A stretch of 64,000 bases of DNA from an uncultured Anaerolineales bacterium (GCA_937952305.1 CALFZO010000041.1:11248-75247); one strand, 5' to 3'; positions 42,971 through 53,354 are shown, counted from the first letter of the stretch. Translations and numbers: made by a program. The notes: generated from the letters alone by a model not told the origin.

Positions 42971-44911
42971 ATGTCGCCCCTCGTCGGTGGTCTGTCCACC
43001 CTGAGCCAGATCCTGGCCTCCGGGATCACGATCACGGCTTTCTCGCTCCTGCTGTATGCCCTGACCTTCAATCTGCGGGACCGCGTGGTGCGCGCCTTCG
43101 CGGCCTTGCTCGCCTTCATCACCGTCGTCTACTTCTGCGACGTGCTGGTGAGCACGCTGGCCGACCCGGCCCTGGCCGAGGCCGGGCTGCGCCTGCAGTG
43201 GCTGGGCATCGCCTTCATCCCGGTCGCGTACCTGCATTTCTCGGACGCGCTCCTGGCGACCACGGGCCAGCCCTCGCGCGGCCGGCGCCGGCTGGCGATC
43301 CGCATCCTGTATGTGGCCGGCGCCGCTTTCCTGGTGGCGGCCGCCTTCACCGATATCCTGGTCAGCCGGGCGGTGCTGGAGGCCGGGTCTGGCGCCGTGC
43401 ATTTGCAGGCCGGCCCGCTCTTCGTGGCTTTCCTGGCCTACTTCGTCGGCAGCCTGGCCTGGGCCGGCTACAACTTTGTGCGCGCCTACCGGCGCTGCCA
43501 GACCTCCACGACGCGCCGGCGCATGCTTTACCTGATGACGTCGGCGGCGGCGCCGCCCCTGGGGACCTTCCCGTTCCTGCTCATCGCCGGCGGCACAGCC
43601 GCGCTGCACCCGCTGATCTTCTGGCTCCTGGTCATCACCACCAACTCGGCGGTGACGGTGCTGCTGCTGGTGATGGCGTACACCGTCGCCTATTTCGGCG
43701 TCGCCCAGCCGGACCGCGTGGTGAAGGCGCGCCTGTTCCAGTGGGTGCTGCGCGGGCCGGTGGTCGCCTCGAGCGTGCTGGCCGTCTACCTGCTGGTGAA
43801 CCGCTACGGGCCGGCGCTGCCGGTCTACGATCCGCGCCTGCTGCCCTTCCTGCTGATCGGCGCGCTGCTGCTGCTGCAGTTCGTGATCACGCTGGTGCGT
43901 CTGCCGATGGAGCGCGCCCTGTTCTACGGCGCGGACCGCCAGGAGCTGCGCCGCCTGCAGACGCTGGAGGAGCGCCTGATCACGTCGCGGGACCTGTCGC
44001 AGTTCCTGGAGTCGGCGCTGGCCGCCCTGTGCGACGCGCTGCGCAGCCCGGCCGCCTTCCTGACGGCCTTCGGCGAAGGCGGCAAGATCGACTATGAGGT
44101 GGCCGTCGGCTCGGCCGACCAACTGCGCGAACGCGGCGCGCTGCCGCCACTGACAGCTCTGCGCCCGGCTCTGCCGGAACCCGAGGACCGCCACAGCCAG
44201 GCCGAGCTGTTCCTGCACGGCCTGTTTGTGTGGGATCAGTACTGGGTGGTGCCGCTGTGGACGGCCACCGCCCAGGAGCCGCTTGGGCTGCTGGGCCTGC
44301 AGCGCGGCGCCGGTGCCGCGCCGCTGACCGCGGACGAGCTGGTCTTGCTCAGCCGGCTGAGCGAGCGCATGGCCGCGGCCCTGGAGGACCGCCGCCTGCA
44401 GCAGGACGTCTTCCGGGCGCTGGACCGCCTGCTGCCCGAGATCGACACCCTCCAGCGCCTGCGCGCCTCGACCGTCTTCCCCACGCCGCAAAGCCTGACC
44501 GCGCCCACGGCCGAGGCCCTGCGCAGCGTCGAGCTGCCGCAGATCATCAAGGAGGCCCTGCGCGACTACTGGGGCGGTCCCAAGCTGACCAACAGCCCGC
44601 TCCTGCGGCTGCGCGTGGTGGAGCGCGCGCTGGCCGAGCACGACGGCAACACCGCCAACGCCCTGCGCGCCGTCCTGCGCGAGGCCGTCGAGCGCATCCG
44701 GCCCGAAGGCCAGCGCAAGTTCACGGCCGAGTGGCTGCTCTACAACATCCTGGAGCTGAAATTCCTGCAGGGCCAGAAGGTCCGGGATGTGGCCGTGCGC
44801 CTGGCGGTGAGCGAAGCCGACCTGTACCGCAAGCAGCGCGTGGCGCTGGAGGAACTGGCCCAGTCGATGCTGGAGATGGAGCGCGAAGCGGGCGGCCTCC
44901 CGCCGCCGTGA
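42971..44911 (+). CDS. Membrane-bound sensor with seven-span N-terminus, GAF-like domain and C-terminal helix-turn-helix
   Basis: 646 aa. Residues 1-300 contain about eight membrane spans with the look of the 7TM-type region of histidine kinases. A linker helix and GAF-like domain (residues 340-480; SRDLSQFLESALAALCDALR, EPLGLLGLQRG) follow. The last 110 residues are not a kinase: there is no H-box or ATPase domain. Instead there is a helix-turn-helix-like stretch (GQKVRDVAVRLAVSEADLYRKQRVALEELA). It looks like a one-component regulator that binds DNA from the membrane, or a sensor contacting RNA polymerase. The signal and targets are unknown. Confidence 0.75.
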   Translation: MSPLVGGLSTLSQILASGITITAFSLLLYALTFNLRDRVVRAFAALLAFITVVYFCDVLVSTLADPALAEAGLRLQWLGIAFIPVAYLHFSDALLATTGQPSRGRRRLAIRILYVAGAAFLVAAAFTDILVSRAVLEAGSGAVHLQAGPLFVAFLAYFVGSLAWAGYNFVRAYRRCQTSTTRRRMLYLMTSAAAPPLGTFPFLLIAGGTAALHPLIFWLLVITTNSAVTVLLLVMAYTVAYFGVAQPDRVVKARLFQWVLRGPVVASSVLAVYLLVNRYGPALPVYDPRLLPFLLIGALLLLQFVITLVRLPMERALFYGADRQELRRLQTLEERLITSRDLSQFLESALAALCDALRSPAAFLTAFGEGGKIDYEVAVGSADQLRERGALPPLTALRPALPEPEDRHSQAELFLHGLFVWDQYWVVPLWTATAQEPLGLLGLQRGAGAAPLTADELVLLSRLSERMAAALEDRRLQQDVFRALDRLLPEIDTLQRLRASTVFPTPQSLTAPTAEALRSVELPQIIKEALRDYWGGPKLTNSPLLRLRVVERALAEHDGNTANALRAVLREAVERIRPEGQRKFTAEWLLYNILELKFLQGQKVRDVAVRLAVSEADLYRKQRVALEELAQSMLEMEREAGGLPPP

Positions 44912-44942
44912 CGCGCCGGCCCCGGTCCCAAGGTTGTCTAGT

Positions 44943-44970
44943 TTGCGCTTTGCCTTAAATCGGGTATCCT
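44943..44970 (+). promoter_or_regulatory. Promoter of S1 protein gene
   Basis: TTGCGC (44943-44948) and TATCCT (44965-44970) are spaced by 16 bases. The start codon lies about 40 bases downstream. Confidence 0.5.
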
Positions 44971-45008
44971 TGTAGCGCCACGGTCACTCGGAGGGAAATT
45001 GAATAGTT

Positions 45009-45983
45009 ATGATGCGGGAACGAGAAGAGCGCGCGTCAGGCGTTGGTCCCGAGGCGATTGATGAGGGTTGGTGGACCTCGGTGTTGCGGGATGAGGAGGC
45101 CGTGCCGGCCTCCGGACACTGGACGCACTCTAACTACGGTCACGGTCCGGCCGTCTCCGCCACCGATCCGGCGGCGGATTGGGAGGCGGCCCGGCAGCTA
45201 TATGCCGAAGACGGCACGATTGATCTAAACGTCATCGGCTACAACCGCGGCGGTCTGTTGGTGGCCTGGAATTCCCTGCGCGGTTTTGTGCCGGCCTCCC
45301 ACCTGGTGGATTTTCCGAACGAGACGACCGAAGCCGAGCGCAAGTTCGCGCTGGCGCAGCGCGTCGGCGAGCGCCTGGGGCTCAAGGTCATCGAGCTGGA
45401 GCCCAACAAAGGCCGGATTGTCTTCTCTGAGCGGGCGGCGCGTTCCGGCCCGGGCAAGCGCCAGCTCCTGCTGAACTCGCTCAAAGCCGGCGACCACGTC
45501 TCCGGCCTGGTCACCAACGTCTGCGATTTTGGCGCTTTTGTGGACCTGGGCGGGGTCGAAGGCCTGATCCACGTGTCCGAGGTATCCTGGAACCGGGTGG
45601 CGCATCCGCGCGATGTGCTGGCGCCCAACCAGTCCGTGGACGTGGCCGTCCTTTCGGTCGACCGTGACCAGGCGCGGGTGGCGCTCAGCCTGAAGCGCCT
45701 GCGCCCGGACCCGTGGGCGTCGGTCGAGCAGCGCTACGCCATCGGCCAGCTGATCGAGGGCCAGATCACCAACGTCGTCAACTTCGGCGCGTTCATGAGC
45801 CTGGAGGACGGCCTGGAAGGCCTGATCCACGTCTCCGAACTGGCCGAGGGCCATTTCCTGCACCCGCGCAACGTGGTGCGGGAGGGCGAGGTGGTGCGCG
45901 CCCGCATCATCAGCATCGACGGCGCCAACCGCCGGCTGAGCCTGAGCCTGCGCCGCGCGGACTACGAGGTGGCCGTGGCCTGA
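45009..45983 (+). CDS. rpsA: S1 RNA-binding domain protein (ribosomal protein S1-like)
   Basis: 324 aa with three S1 domains. The first is divergent (DGTIDLNVIGYNRGGLLVAWNSLRGFVPASHL). The second and third are typical (VSGLVTNVCDFGAFVDLGGVEGLIHVSE and EGQITNVVNFGAFMSLEDGLEGLIHVSE). S1 proteins help mRNA enter the ribosome. The length matches short rpsA forms in phyla other than Proteobacteria. An acidic N-terminal 80 residues is unlike E. coli S1. A terminator follows. Confidence 0.9.
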   Translation: MMREREERASGVGPEAIDEGWWTSVLRDEEAVPASGHWTHSNYGHGPAVSATDPAADWEAARQLYAEDGTIDLNVIGYNRGGLLVAWNSLRGFVPASHLVDFPNETTEAERKFALAQRVGERLGLKVIELEPNKGRIVFSERAARSGPGKRQLLLNSLKAGDHVSGLVTNVCDFGAFVDLGGVEGLIHVSEVSWNRVAHPRDVLAPNQSVDVAVLSVDRDQARVALSLKRLRPDPWASVEQRYAIGQLIEGQITNVVNFGAFMSLEDGLEGLIHVSELAEGHFLHPRNVVREGEVVRARIISIDGANRRLSLSLRRADYEVAVA

Positions 45984-46007
45984 GCCGCGGCCCTGAGCTG
46001 CCACACC

Positions 46008-46044
46008 AGCCGGGCGGGGCCGTCGGCCCTCACCCGGCTTTTTT
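46008..46044 (+). terminator. Intrinsic terminator after S1 gene
   Basis: AGCCGGG/CCCGGCT with an inner GGGCC/GGCCC stem, followed by TTTTTT. Confidence 0.85.
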
Positions 46045-46100
46045 GTCCACGCCCGGCTCGAACGGGTGTGCTCCAGATTTGACATTCGCCGACCGTGCAG

Positions 46101-46106
46101 TAGACT
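46101..46106 (+). promoter_or_regulatory. -10 box (TAGACT) for leaderless ftsK
   Basis: TAGACT ends 7 bases before ATG 46114, the same geometry as the other leaderless genes, though the hexamer is weak. Confidence 0.45.
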
Positions 46107-46113
46107 TCTGCCC

Positions 46114-48546
46114 ATGAGCAAGAAACGCCGCCCGGCGCCCAACTCGGCCGCGCCGCGCCGCCGCTACGCCCAGGACAATTCGTCCCGCAAACCCATCCCG
46201 GCGTTGGACCCTGGCTTCGCGCGCGTGATGCGCGTCGCCGACCGGGTCGGCCGCTATGGTGACGGGCTGGCCGCTATCCTCCTGCTTGCCGTCGCCTTGC
46301 TGTCCGTGGCGGCCCTGCTGGGCCTCACCTACGGCGCATGGACCGAGGCCTGGGTGGGCCTGCTCGAAACCTGGCTGGGGTGGGGCGCCGCGCTCGTGCC
46401 GCTGGCCTGCGGCTGGGCCGGGGTGCTGATCCTGCGCCAGAGCCTGAGCGCGCGCCAGCAGGGCCACCCCCCGGCCATCCGCTGGGGCCGCATTATCGCG
46501 GCCGAAGTGACGGCCTTCGCGCTGTTGGGCCTGCTCAACCTGTTCATCGGCGGCCAGGCCAGCCTGGCGCGGGACGGGCAGGGCGGCGGCCTGGTGGGCT
46601 GGGGCGTGGGTTACCTCGCGGCGCGCGTCTTCCCGCAGCCGGCTGACGCTTTCGCCCTCGGCGCGGTGTTCCTGCTCGGTCTGCTGCTGACCCTGGATAT
46701 CACCGCCGACCGCTTCGCGCGGCTGCTGGAGTGGCTGGCCGCGCAGGGCTTCGAAGGCGACCCCGGCCGCCAGTTGCCGCTGCCGCTGGACCAAGCGCCG
46801 GCCGCGCGACCGGAGCCGGCCAAACCGTCCAAGCCGGAGGCCCGGCCCAAGCCCAAGCTGGCGGCCGGTGAGCGCCTGCGCGTCACGGTGGAGACCGTGG
46901 ACGACGAAGTCAAGGGCAAGGCCAAGAAGCGCGACCGGCGTCTGCCCGGCTTCGAGCTGCTGGAGGACACCGACCTGCGCCGCCCGGCCCAGAAGGAGAT
47001 CGACGAGACCGCGTCGCTCATCGTCAAGACGCTTAAAGAGTTCGGCGTGCCGGTCACGGTTCTCGGCGCGCGCGTCGGGCCGAGCGTCACCCAGTATCAG
47101 GTGGAGCCCGGTTTCGTCGAGAAGGCCGGCACCGACGGCATCAGCAAGCAGTGGAAAGTGCGCGTCGCCCAGATCGCGTCCCTGCAGAAAGACATCGCCC
47201 TGGCGCTCTCGGCGCCGAGCATCCGCATCGAGGCGCCCGTGCCCGGCCAGCGCTATGTCGGCATCGAGGTGCCCCACCGGCGCACATCCATCGTCGGCGT
47301 CCGGCCGGTGATGGAGTCCGAGGCCTTTCAGAAGATCAACAAGCCGCTGGTGGTGGCGCTCGGGCGTGACGTCTCCGGCGCGGCCGTGGCCGCCGACCTG
47401 GGAGCCATGCCGCACCTGCTCATCGCCGGCACCACCGGCTCGGGCAAGAGCGTGTGCATCGTGGCCCTGATCACGTGCCTGGTCACCAACAACACGCCGG
47501 ACGACCTGCGCCTGGTGATGGTGGACCCGAAGATGGTGGAGCTGGTGCGCTTCAACGGCCTGCCGCACCTGCTCGGCAAGGTCGAAACCGAGCTGACGCG
47601 CATCCTGGGTGTGCTGCGCTGGACCGTGCGCGAGATGGACCGGCGCTACAAGCTGTTCGAGACGCACAGCGCCCGTAACCTGGACACCTACCACGCCAAG
47701 ATCGCCAAGCGCAAGGACGCCGAGCGCCTGCCGCGCATCGTGGTCTTCATCGACGAGTTGGCCGACCTGATGATGCAGGCCCCGGACGAGACCGAGCGCA
47801 TGGTGGTGCGCCTGGCCCAGATGGCGCGCGCCACCGGCATCCACCTGGTGGTCGCCACCCAGCGGCCGAGCACCGACGTGGTCACCGGCCTGATCAAGGC
47901 CAACTTCCCGGCCCGCGTGGCCTTCGCCGTCACCTCCAGCGTGGACTCGCGCGTCATCCTGGACACGGTCGGTGCCGAGAGCCTGCTGGGCCGCGGCGAC
48001 ATGCTCTTCCAGAGCCCGGAGATGCCGGCGCCCTCGCGTCTGCAGGGCTGCTTCGTGAGCGACAAAGAGATCGACCGCGTCGTCGCCTGGTGGCGCGAGC
48101 AGGCCGAGGCCTACGAGGACGAAGAGCAGCCCGAGATCGAACCGGTCCAGCCCGGCTCCAGCCATGGCCACGGCGACGCCGCCACGGGTCATGGCGAAGC
48201 CAATCCCCCGGCTGCGCCCGTCGGCGCCGCCGGCGGCGGAGCGGCGACGGCCCCCTGGGACGAGATGCTGGCGCGCGAGCAGGCCGTCGAGGACAAGGAC
48301 CGCCAGATCGAGCAGGCCATCGAGATCGTCAAGAAATACGGGACGGCCAGCGCTTCGCTCCTCCAGCGCAAGATGCGCATCGGCTACCCGCGCGCGGCGC
48401 GGCTCATGGACGAGCTCAAGGAGATGGGCGTCGTCGGGCGCGAGCAGCAGGGCGGCAAGACGCGCGAGGTCTTTATCACCAAAGACGACGACCCCATCGG
48501 CCAGCAGGCGGCGCGTATCCTCGGGATGGACGACGACGACGAGTAG
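46114..48546 (+). CDS. ftsK: DNA translocase FtsK/SpoIIIE
   Basis: 810 aa. Four membrane spans in residues 50-200 (AAILLLAVALLSVAALLGLTY onwards) are followed by a linker and the RecA-like motor with Walker A GTTGSGKS near 439, Walker B IVVFIDELADLMM near 542 and the RPSTDVVTGLIKANFPARVAF segment. The C-terminal gamma winged helix (QAIEIVKKYGTASASLLQRKMRIGYPRAARLMDEL) reads KOPS-like sequences. It pumps chromosome DNA at the division site. The xerC-like recombinase in the window is its usual partner. The linker has a charged, Gly/Ala-rich stretch near residue 690. Confidence 0.95.
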   Translation: MSKKRRPAPNSAAPRRRYAQDNSSRKPIPALDPGFARVMRVADRVGRYGDGLAAILLLAVALLSVAALLGLTYGAWTEAWVGLLETWLGWGAALVPLACGWAGVLILRQSLSARQQGHPPAIRWGRIIAAEVTAFALLGLLNLFIGGQASLARDGQGGGLVGWGVGYLAARVFPQPADAFALGAVFLLGLLLTLDITADRFARLLEWLAAQGFEGDPGRQLPLPLDQAPAARPEPAKPSKPEARPKPKLAAGERLRVTVETVDDEVKGKAKKRDRRLPGFELLEDTDLRRPAQKEIDETASLIVKTLKEFGVPVTVLGARVGPSVTQYQVEPGFVEKAGTDGISKQWKVRVAQIASLQKDIALALSAPSIRIEAPVPGQRYVGIEVPHRRTSIVGVRPVMESEAFQKINKPLVVALGRDVSGAAVAADLGAMPHLLIAGTTGSGKSVCIVALITCLVTNNTPDDLRLVMVDPKMVELVRFNGLPHLLGKVETELTRILGVLRWTVREMDRRYKLFETHSARNLDTYHAKIAKRKDAERLPRIVVFIDELADLMMQAPDETERMVVRLAQMARATGIHLVVATQRPSTDVVTGLIKANFPARVAFAVTSSVDSRVILDTVGAESLLGRGDMLFQSPEMPAPSRLQGCFVSDKEIDRVVAWWREQAEAYEDEEQPEIEPVQPGSSHGHGDAATGHGEANPPAAPVGAAGGGAATAPWDEMLAREQAVEDKDRQIEQAIEIVKKYGTASASLLQRKMRIGYPRAARLMDELKEMGVVGREQQGGKTREVFITKDDDPIGQQAARILGMDDDDE

Positions 48547-48663
48547 CCCGCCCCCGACTGGACTGGCCGCGGATTCTGCGGATGGGCAGCGATTCACAAC
48601 AATCCGCCCCAATCCGTGTAATCTGCGGCCTTCTTCTTTAAACTTCTCCGGGTGAAGATTTGC

Positions 48664-48669
48664 TACAAT
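48664..48669 (+). promoter_or_regulatory. -10 box (TACAAT) for glcDEF
   Basis: TACAAT is 27 bases before ATG 48697, which has a GGAGGG ribosome binding site; a leadered gene. Confidence 0.5.
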
Positions 48670-48696
48670 GAGCCCGTCAACGGAGGGCCGGCCGAT

Positions 48697-50145
48697 ATGA
48701 TCGGACATCCTTTTCTGGACGAGTTAGCCCGCCTCTTCCCGCCCGACCGGCTGCTCACCGCCGCCGCCCAGCTCGCCCCGTACGAGTCCGACGCCCTCAC
48801 CGCCTACCAGAGCCGCCCGCGTGCCGTGGTCCTGCCTGAGACCCAGGCCGAAGTCATCGAAGCCGTCCGCGTCTGCCATCGTCACCAGATCCCGTTTGTG
48901 GCGCGCGGCAGCGGCACCAGCCTGTCCGGCGGCTCACTGCCCGTCAAAGACGGCCTGGTCATCGGCCTCAACCGCCTCAACCGCATCCTGCGCCTCGATC
49001 CGCAGCAACGCCTGGCCGTCGTCGAGCCGGGCGTCATCAACCTGAACGTCTCCAAGGCCGCCGCCCCGCACGGCCTGTACTACGCGCCGGACCCGTCCAG
49101 CCAGCCCATCTGCACGCTGGGCGGCAACGTGGCCTTCAACTCCGGCGGCGCCCACTGCCTCAAGTACGGCATGACCAGCAACCACGTCCTCGGCCTCAAG
49201 GTCGTGCTGCCGGACGGGGAGGTGGCCGCGCTCGGCGGCGAGAGCCTGGAGAGCGTCGGCCCGGACTGGCACGGCCTGTTCGTCGGTTCGGAGGGCCTGT
49301 TCGGCGTGGCGCTGGAAATCACGCTGCGGCTGCTACCCAAGCCGGAGCTGTACCGCACCGTGTTGGCCGCTTATCACTCCATGGAGGCGGCCGGCCACGC
49401 CGTCGCCGCTGTGGTGGCCTCCGGCCTGCTGCCCGGCGCGATGGAGATCATGGACCGGCTGGCCATCCAGGCGGCCGAGGCGGCCGTGCACGCCAATTAC
49501 CCGCCCGGCGCGGCCGCGCTGCTGATCGTGGAGCTGGACGGCGAGGCCCAGGCGGTGGAGGAGGAGTTCAAGCGCCTGATGACCGTCATCGACGGCACCG
49601 GCGCCTACGAGGTGCGGGTGCCCAAGACCGAGGCCGAACGCCAGACCATCTGGAAGGGCCGCAAGAGCGCGTTCTCGGCCGTCGGCCGCATCAGCCCGGA
49701 TTACATCGTCCAAGACGGCGTGGTGCCGCGCAGCCAGCTCGGGCAGGCGCTGGCCGAGATCGACCAGTTGAGCGCCAAGCACGGCATCCGCGTCGCCAAC
49801 GTCTTCCACGCCGGCGACGGCAACCTGCACCCGCTGATCCTGTACGACGGCCGCGAAGCCGGCGCGCTGGACCGGGCCGAGGCGCTGGCGGCCGAGATCA
49901 TGGCGCTGTGCATCCGGCTGGGCGGCTCGATCACGGGCGAGCACGGCGTGGGCATGGAGAAGCGCCAGTTCATGCCGCAGCTCTTCGCCGAGGCCGACAT
50001 GGACGCGATGTGGGCGCTGCGCTGCGCCGTGGACACGCTCCAGATCGCCAACCGCGGCAAGATGTTTCCGGGGGCCGAGGCGCCGGCCCTCAGCCACCGC
50101 GGGCCGCATCCGCTGGAGCGGGCCGGCCTGATCTCACGGGAGTAG
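48697..50145 (+). CDS. glcD: Glycolate oxidase FAD subunit
   Basis: 482 aa. GlcD oxidises glycolate (or D-lactate-type 2-hydroxyacids) to glyoxylate. The PCMH-type FAD-binding domain ([47 protein letters not shown]) and C-terminal FAD-linked oxidase domain ([28 protein letters not shown]) are intact. ATG 48697 with GGAGGG upstream is chosen over 48652. glcE starts 9 bases later, so the operon is tight. Confidence 0.95.
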   Translation: MIGHPFLDELARLFPPDRLLTAAAQLAPYESDALTAYQSRPRAVVLPETQAEVIEAVRVCHRHQIPFVARGSGTSLSGGSLPVKDGLVIGLNRLNRILRLDPQQRLAVVEPGVINLNVSKAAAPHGLYYAPDPSSQPICTLGGNVAFNSGGAHCLKYGMTSNHVLGLKVVLPDGEVAALGGESLESVGPDWHGLFVGSEGLFGVALEITLRLLPKPELYRTVLAAYHSMEAAGHAVAAVVASGLLPGAMEIMDRLAIQAAEAAVHANYPPGAAALLIVELDGEAQAVEEEFKRLMTVIDGTGAYEVRVPKTEAERQTIWKGRKSAFSAVGRISPDYIVQDGVVPRSQLGQALAEIDQLSAKHGIRVANVFHAGDGNLHPLILYDGREAGALDRAEALAAEIMALCIRLGGSITGEHGVGMEKRQFMPQLFAEADMDAMWALRCAVDTLQIANRGKMFPGAEAPALSHRGPHPLERAGLISRE

Positions 50146-50154
50146 ACGCCCACC

Positions 50155-51261
50155 ATGCGACCGACGACGCTGGAGGAACTGCAGGCGCTGGTCCGCGAGC
50201 GGCCCCGGCTGCTGCCGCGCGGCGCGGGCACCAAGCCGGCCCTGTCTACGCCGCCGCCGGGCGTGGCCAGCCTGGACCTGACCGGCCTGGCCGGCGTGCG
50301 CGAATACGACCCCGGCGAGTTCACGTTCACGGCCCTGGCCGGCACGCCGGTGGCCGACGTGGCGGCGCTGTTGGCCGAGCACGGCCAGTATCTGCCCTTT
50401 GACCCGCCGCTGGTGGAGCGCGGCGCGACGCTGGGCGGCACCGTGGCCGCCGGGCTGAGCGGGCCCGGCCGTTACCGCTACGGCGGCGTGCGCGATTTCC
50501 TGATCGGCGTGCGCTGGGTGGACGGCGCTGGCCAGTTGCTGCGCGGCGGCGGCAAAGTGGTCAAGAACGCCGCTGGTTTCGATTTCCCCAAGCTCATGGT
50601 CGGCAGCCTGGGCCGCCTGGGCGTGCTGGCCGAGGTCACCTTCAAGGTCTTTCCGCGCCCGGCCGCTTACGCCACCTTGCGGCTGGATTGTCAGGCGGCT
50701 GGCCTGGGCGCAGCCGGCCGGCTGGCGGCGGCGCTGGCGGCGGTGACCAAACTCTACGGCTCACAGCTTGACCTGGAGTCGCTGGACCTGCGCCCGGACG
50801 CGCGCAGCGTGGCCGTGTACGTGCGCCTGGGCGGCTTGCCGGAGGCGCTGCCGGCGCGTTTGGATCGGCTGGACAAGCTGCTCGGCGGCGGCGATCTGCT
50901 GGAGGGCCGCGACGACGCCGCGTTGTGGCGCGAGGTGCGCGAGTTCACGTGGGTGCCCGCTGGCGCCGTGCTGGTGAAGGTCCCGCTGACTCCGGCGCGC
51001 GTGGCCGCGCTGGAAGCGGAACTGGAGAGGACGCCGGCCGAACGCCGCTACAGCGCCGGCGCGCAGGTGGCCTGGCTGGCCTGGCCCGGCCCAATCGCGG
51101 ACCTGGATCAACTCCTCAAGGCCCAGGGCCTGTCTGGCTTGCTGATCCTGGGCGAACCCTTGCGGACAGGGCCGCTGCTGGGCGCGCCGCGCTCCGACCA
51201 TGCCTTCGCCCAGCGCGTGCGCTCGGCCCTGGACACCGCCGGCCGCTTCAGCGCACCCTGA
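50155..51261 (+). CDS. glcE: Glycolate oxidase FAD-binding subunit
   Basis: 368 aa. A PCMH-type FAD fold (GAGTKPALSTPPPGVASLDLTG, GGTVAAGLSGPGRYRYGGVRDFLIG, KNAAGFDFPKLMVGSLGRLGVLAEVTFKV) is followed by a divergent C-terminal domain. GlcE is needed for activity of the GlcDEF complex. The gene is between glcD and glcF. Confidence 0.93.
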   Translation: MRPTTLEELQALVRERPRLLPRGAGTKPALSTPPPGVASLDLTGLAGVREYDPGEFTFTALAGTPVADVAALLAEHGQYLPFDPPLVERGATLGGTVAAGLSGPGRYRYGGVRDFLIGVRWVDGAGQLLRGGGKVVKNAAGFDFPKLMVGSLGRLGVLAEVTFKVFPRPAAYATLRLDCQAAGLGAAGRLAAALAAVTKLYGSQLDLESLDLRPDARSVAVYVRLGGLPEALPARLDRLDKLLGGGDLLEGRDDAALWREVREFTWVPAGAVLVKVPLTPARVAALEAELERTPAERRYSAGAQVAWLAWPGPIADLDQLLKAQGLSGLLILGEPLRTGPLLGAPRSDHAFAQRVRSALDTAGRFSAP

Positions 51262-51309
51262 TCACTGTTTACGGCTTACCGCTTACCGCTCACTTATCAC
51301 CCACCCTCT

Positions 51310-52590
51310 ATGCAGCACACCATCCCCGTCGATCAGCTCGGACCGGAAGGCAAGGTGATGGCGCGCGCGGTGGAAGCCTGCGTGCATTGCGGCTTCTGCC
51401 TGGCGGTCTGTCCCACTTACGCGCTGCTGGGGGAGGAGATGGACTCACCGCGCGGCCGCATTTTCCTGATGAAGTCGGCGCTGGAGGGCGCGCTGACCGT
51501 GGAGGCGACACTGCCGTACGTCGATCGCTGTCTCGGCTGCCTGGCCTGCATGCCGGCCTGCCCGTCTGGCGTGCCGTACGACGAACTGCTGCCGCTCTAC
51601 CGCGCCCATGCCGCCAGCCAGCGCCCGCGCAGCCTGGTGGACCGTGCCGCGCACACGCTGGTGCATGAGACGCTGCCCTATCCCGAGCGCTTCCGCCTGG
51701 CGGCCCTGTCCGGCGGCCTCGGCCGGCTGACGCGCCCGTTGCTGCCGGCGCCGTTTCAGGCCATGCTCAATCTGTTGCCGGAGACGCTGCCGCCGGCCCG
51801 GCCCTTGCCGGCATTGATCCCGGCCCAGGGCCAACGCCGCGCCCGCGTCGCCTTCCTGTCCGGCTGCGTCCAGCAGGCGCTGCGGCCCGAGATCAACTGG
51901 GCCACCGTGCGCGTGCTGGCCCGCAACGGCGTCGAGGTCGTCATCCCCGCCGGCCAGGGCTGCTGCGGTTCGCTGGCCTTGCACTCCGGCGAACTGGAGC
52001 GCGCCCGCGCGCACGCCCGCCGCAACCTGGAAGTCTTCCCGGCGGATGTCGACGCCGTGGTCACCAACGCCGCTGGCTGCGGCTCCGGCATGAAGGAGTA
52101 CGGCGTGTTGTTCACAGGCCAACCCGAGGCGGAGCGTGCCCAGGCCTTCGCCGGCCGCGTGCGTGACGTCAGCGAGTTCCTGGCGGCGCTCGGCCTGGCT
52201 GAGCCGCCCCAGGCCCTGCCCGCGCCGCTGACCGTGGCCTACCATGACGCCTGCCACCTGGCCCACGCGCAGGGCGTGGCCGCGGCCCCGCGCCGGCTGC
52301 TGGCCGCCATCCCCAACCTGACTCTGGTCGAGGTCGCCGAGGGCGAGCTGTGCTGCGGCTCGGCCGGCACTTACAACCTGGAACAGCCGGCGTTGGCGGC
52401 CCAACTGGGCGCGCGCAAAGCGCGCAACCTGGCCGGCACCGGCGCGCGCGCCGTCGTCACCGGCAACATCGGCTGCCTCATCCAGATCCGCACGCACCTC
52501 GAGAAGCTCGGCCAGCCGCTGCCGGTCTGGCATACCTTCGAGTTGCTGGATCAGGCCTATCAGGCCCAGCCGCCCCCCGGCGCGCCGTGA
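51310..52590 (+). CDS. glcF: Glycolate oxidase iron-sulfur subunit
   Basis: 426 aa. Two 4Fe-4S motifs ([12 protein letters not shown] near residue 18 and [12 protein letters not shown] near 74) are followed by two CCG domains ([26 protein letters not shown]...CCGSAGTYN). The subunit passes electrons from GlcD to the quinone pool or another acceptor. The gene closes the operon. Nothing further is seen in the 178 bases before the DinB gene. Confidence 0.95.
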   Translation: MQHTIPVDQLGPEGKVMARAVEACVHCGFCLAVCPTYALLGEEMDSPRGRIFLMKSALEGALTVEATLPYVDRCLGCLACMPACPSGVPYDELLPLYRAHAASQRPRSLVDRAAHTLVHETLPYPERFRLAALSGGLGRLTRPLLPAPFQAMLNLLPETLPPARPLPALIPAQGQRRARVAFLSGCVQQALRPEINWATVRVLARNGVEVVIPAGQGCCGSLALHSGELERARAHARRNLEVFPADVDAVVTNAAGCGSGMKEYGVLFTGQPEAERAQAFAGRVRDVSEFLAALGLAEPPQALPAPLTVAYHDACHLAHAQGVAAAPRRLLAAIPNLTLVEVAEGELCCGSAGTYNLEQPALAAQLGARKARNLAGTGARAVVTGNIGCLIQIRTHLEKLGQPLPVWHTFELLDQAYQAQPPPGAP

Positions 52591-52768
52591 GGCTATGCGC
52601 GCCCGGCAGCTCTGGAAGCCCGGCCGGCTGTGTTGCGGCCTAACGCCCGCTCAGCCTGGGCTGCCAGATCGTGGGCGTCATTGAGCCGGCCGGCGCGCCG
52701 TTTTGTCCCCTGCTCACTGATGACTGCGCCCTGCCCATTGCTCACTCACTCTCAATTCCCAGCTCACC

Positions 52769-53269
52769 ATGATCACCAAAGACACACTCACACTGCTCTA
52801 CGACTATCACTATTGGATGACCGATCAGCTGCTGGACGCCTGTGCCGCGCTCACGCCGGAACAGTGGGACCGCGCGCTGGGCCATTCGTGGGGCAGCGTC
52901 CACGGCGTGGTCGTCCACCTGCTGGCGGCCGAGACCATCTGGCTGCGCCGCTGGCAAGGCCACTCGCCCACCAGCTTGCTGCAGCCGGCCGCGCTCCCGA
53001 CCCTGGCCGATGTGCGCGGCGCCTGGGCGGAACTGCGCTCCGAGCTGCGCGGCTTTCTGGCGGGCTGTGATGAGGCGCGCCTGGCGGCGCCCGTCCATTA
53101 CACCAGCACGCGCGGCCAGCCCTTCGCCGAGCCGCTCGGCCAGTTGCTGCTGCACGTCGCCAACCACGGCACGCACCATCGCGGCGAACTGGTGGCGATG
53201 CTGGCCGTGCTCGACGTGCCGCACCCCGAGGACGATCTGCTCCGCTATCTGCGCGAACAGGCGGCCTGA
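52769..53269 (+). CDS. DinB/YfiT-like protein
   Basis: 166 aa, four-helix bundle. Metal-site candidates are His in VVVHLLAAE near residue 50 and NHGTHHRGEL near 133. DinB-family proteins include thiol-S-transferases and metal-dependent hydrolases; the role here is unknown. The ATG follows short sequence without a strong ribosome binding site. A second DinB-like domain is fused to the HAD protein at 24883. Confidence 0.88.
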   Translation: MITKDTLTLLYDYHYWMTDQLLDACAALTPEQWDRALGHSWGSVHGVVVHLLAAETIWLRRWQGHSPTSLLQPAALPTLADVRGAWAELRSELRGFLAGCDEARLAAPVHYTSTRGQPFAEPLGQLLLHVANHGTHHRGELVAMLAVLDVPHPEDDLLRYLREQAA

Positions 53270-53325
53270 CCGTCCGCGCCGGGCCACTCCCGGTTCGGGC
53301 AGGGGGCTGACCCGCTGAAGCGTGA

Positions 53326-53350
53326 TATAGTTTTTTCATCACCAAGGAGG
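53326..53350 (+). promoter_or_regulatory. -10 box (TATAGT) and strong ribosome binding site for moxR-vwa operon
   Basis: TATAGT at 53326-53331 is followed by AAGGAGG, then ATG 53355. Confidence 0.6.
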
Positions 53351-53354
53351 CGGG

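Noticed and set aside
46030..48708. 892-codon minus-strand frame opposite ftsK
   Set aside because: Antisense of FtsK, whose Walker motifs and gamma domain are clear on the plus strand.
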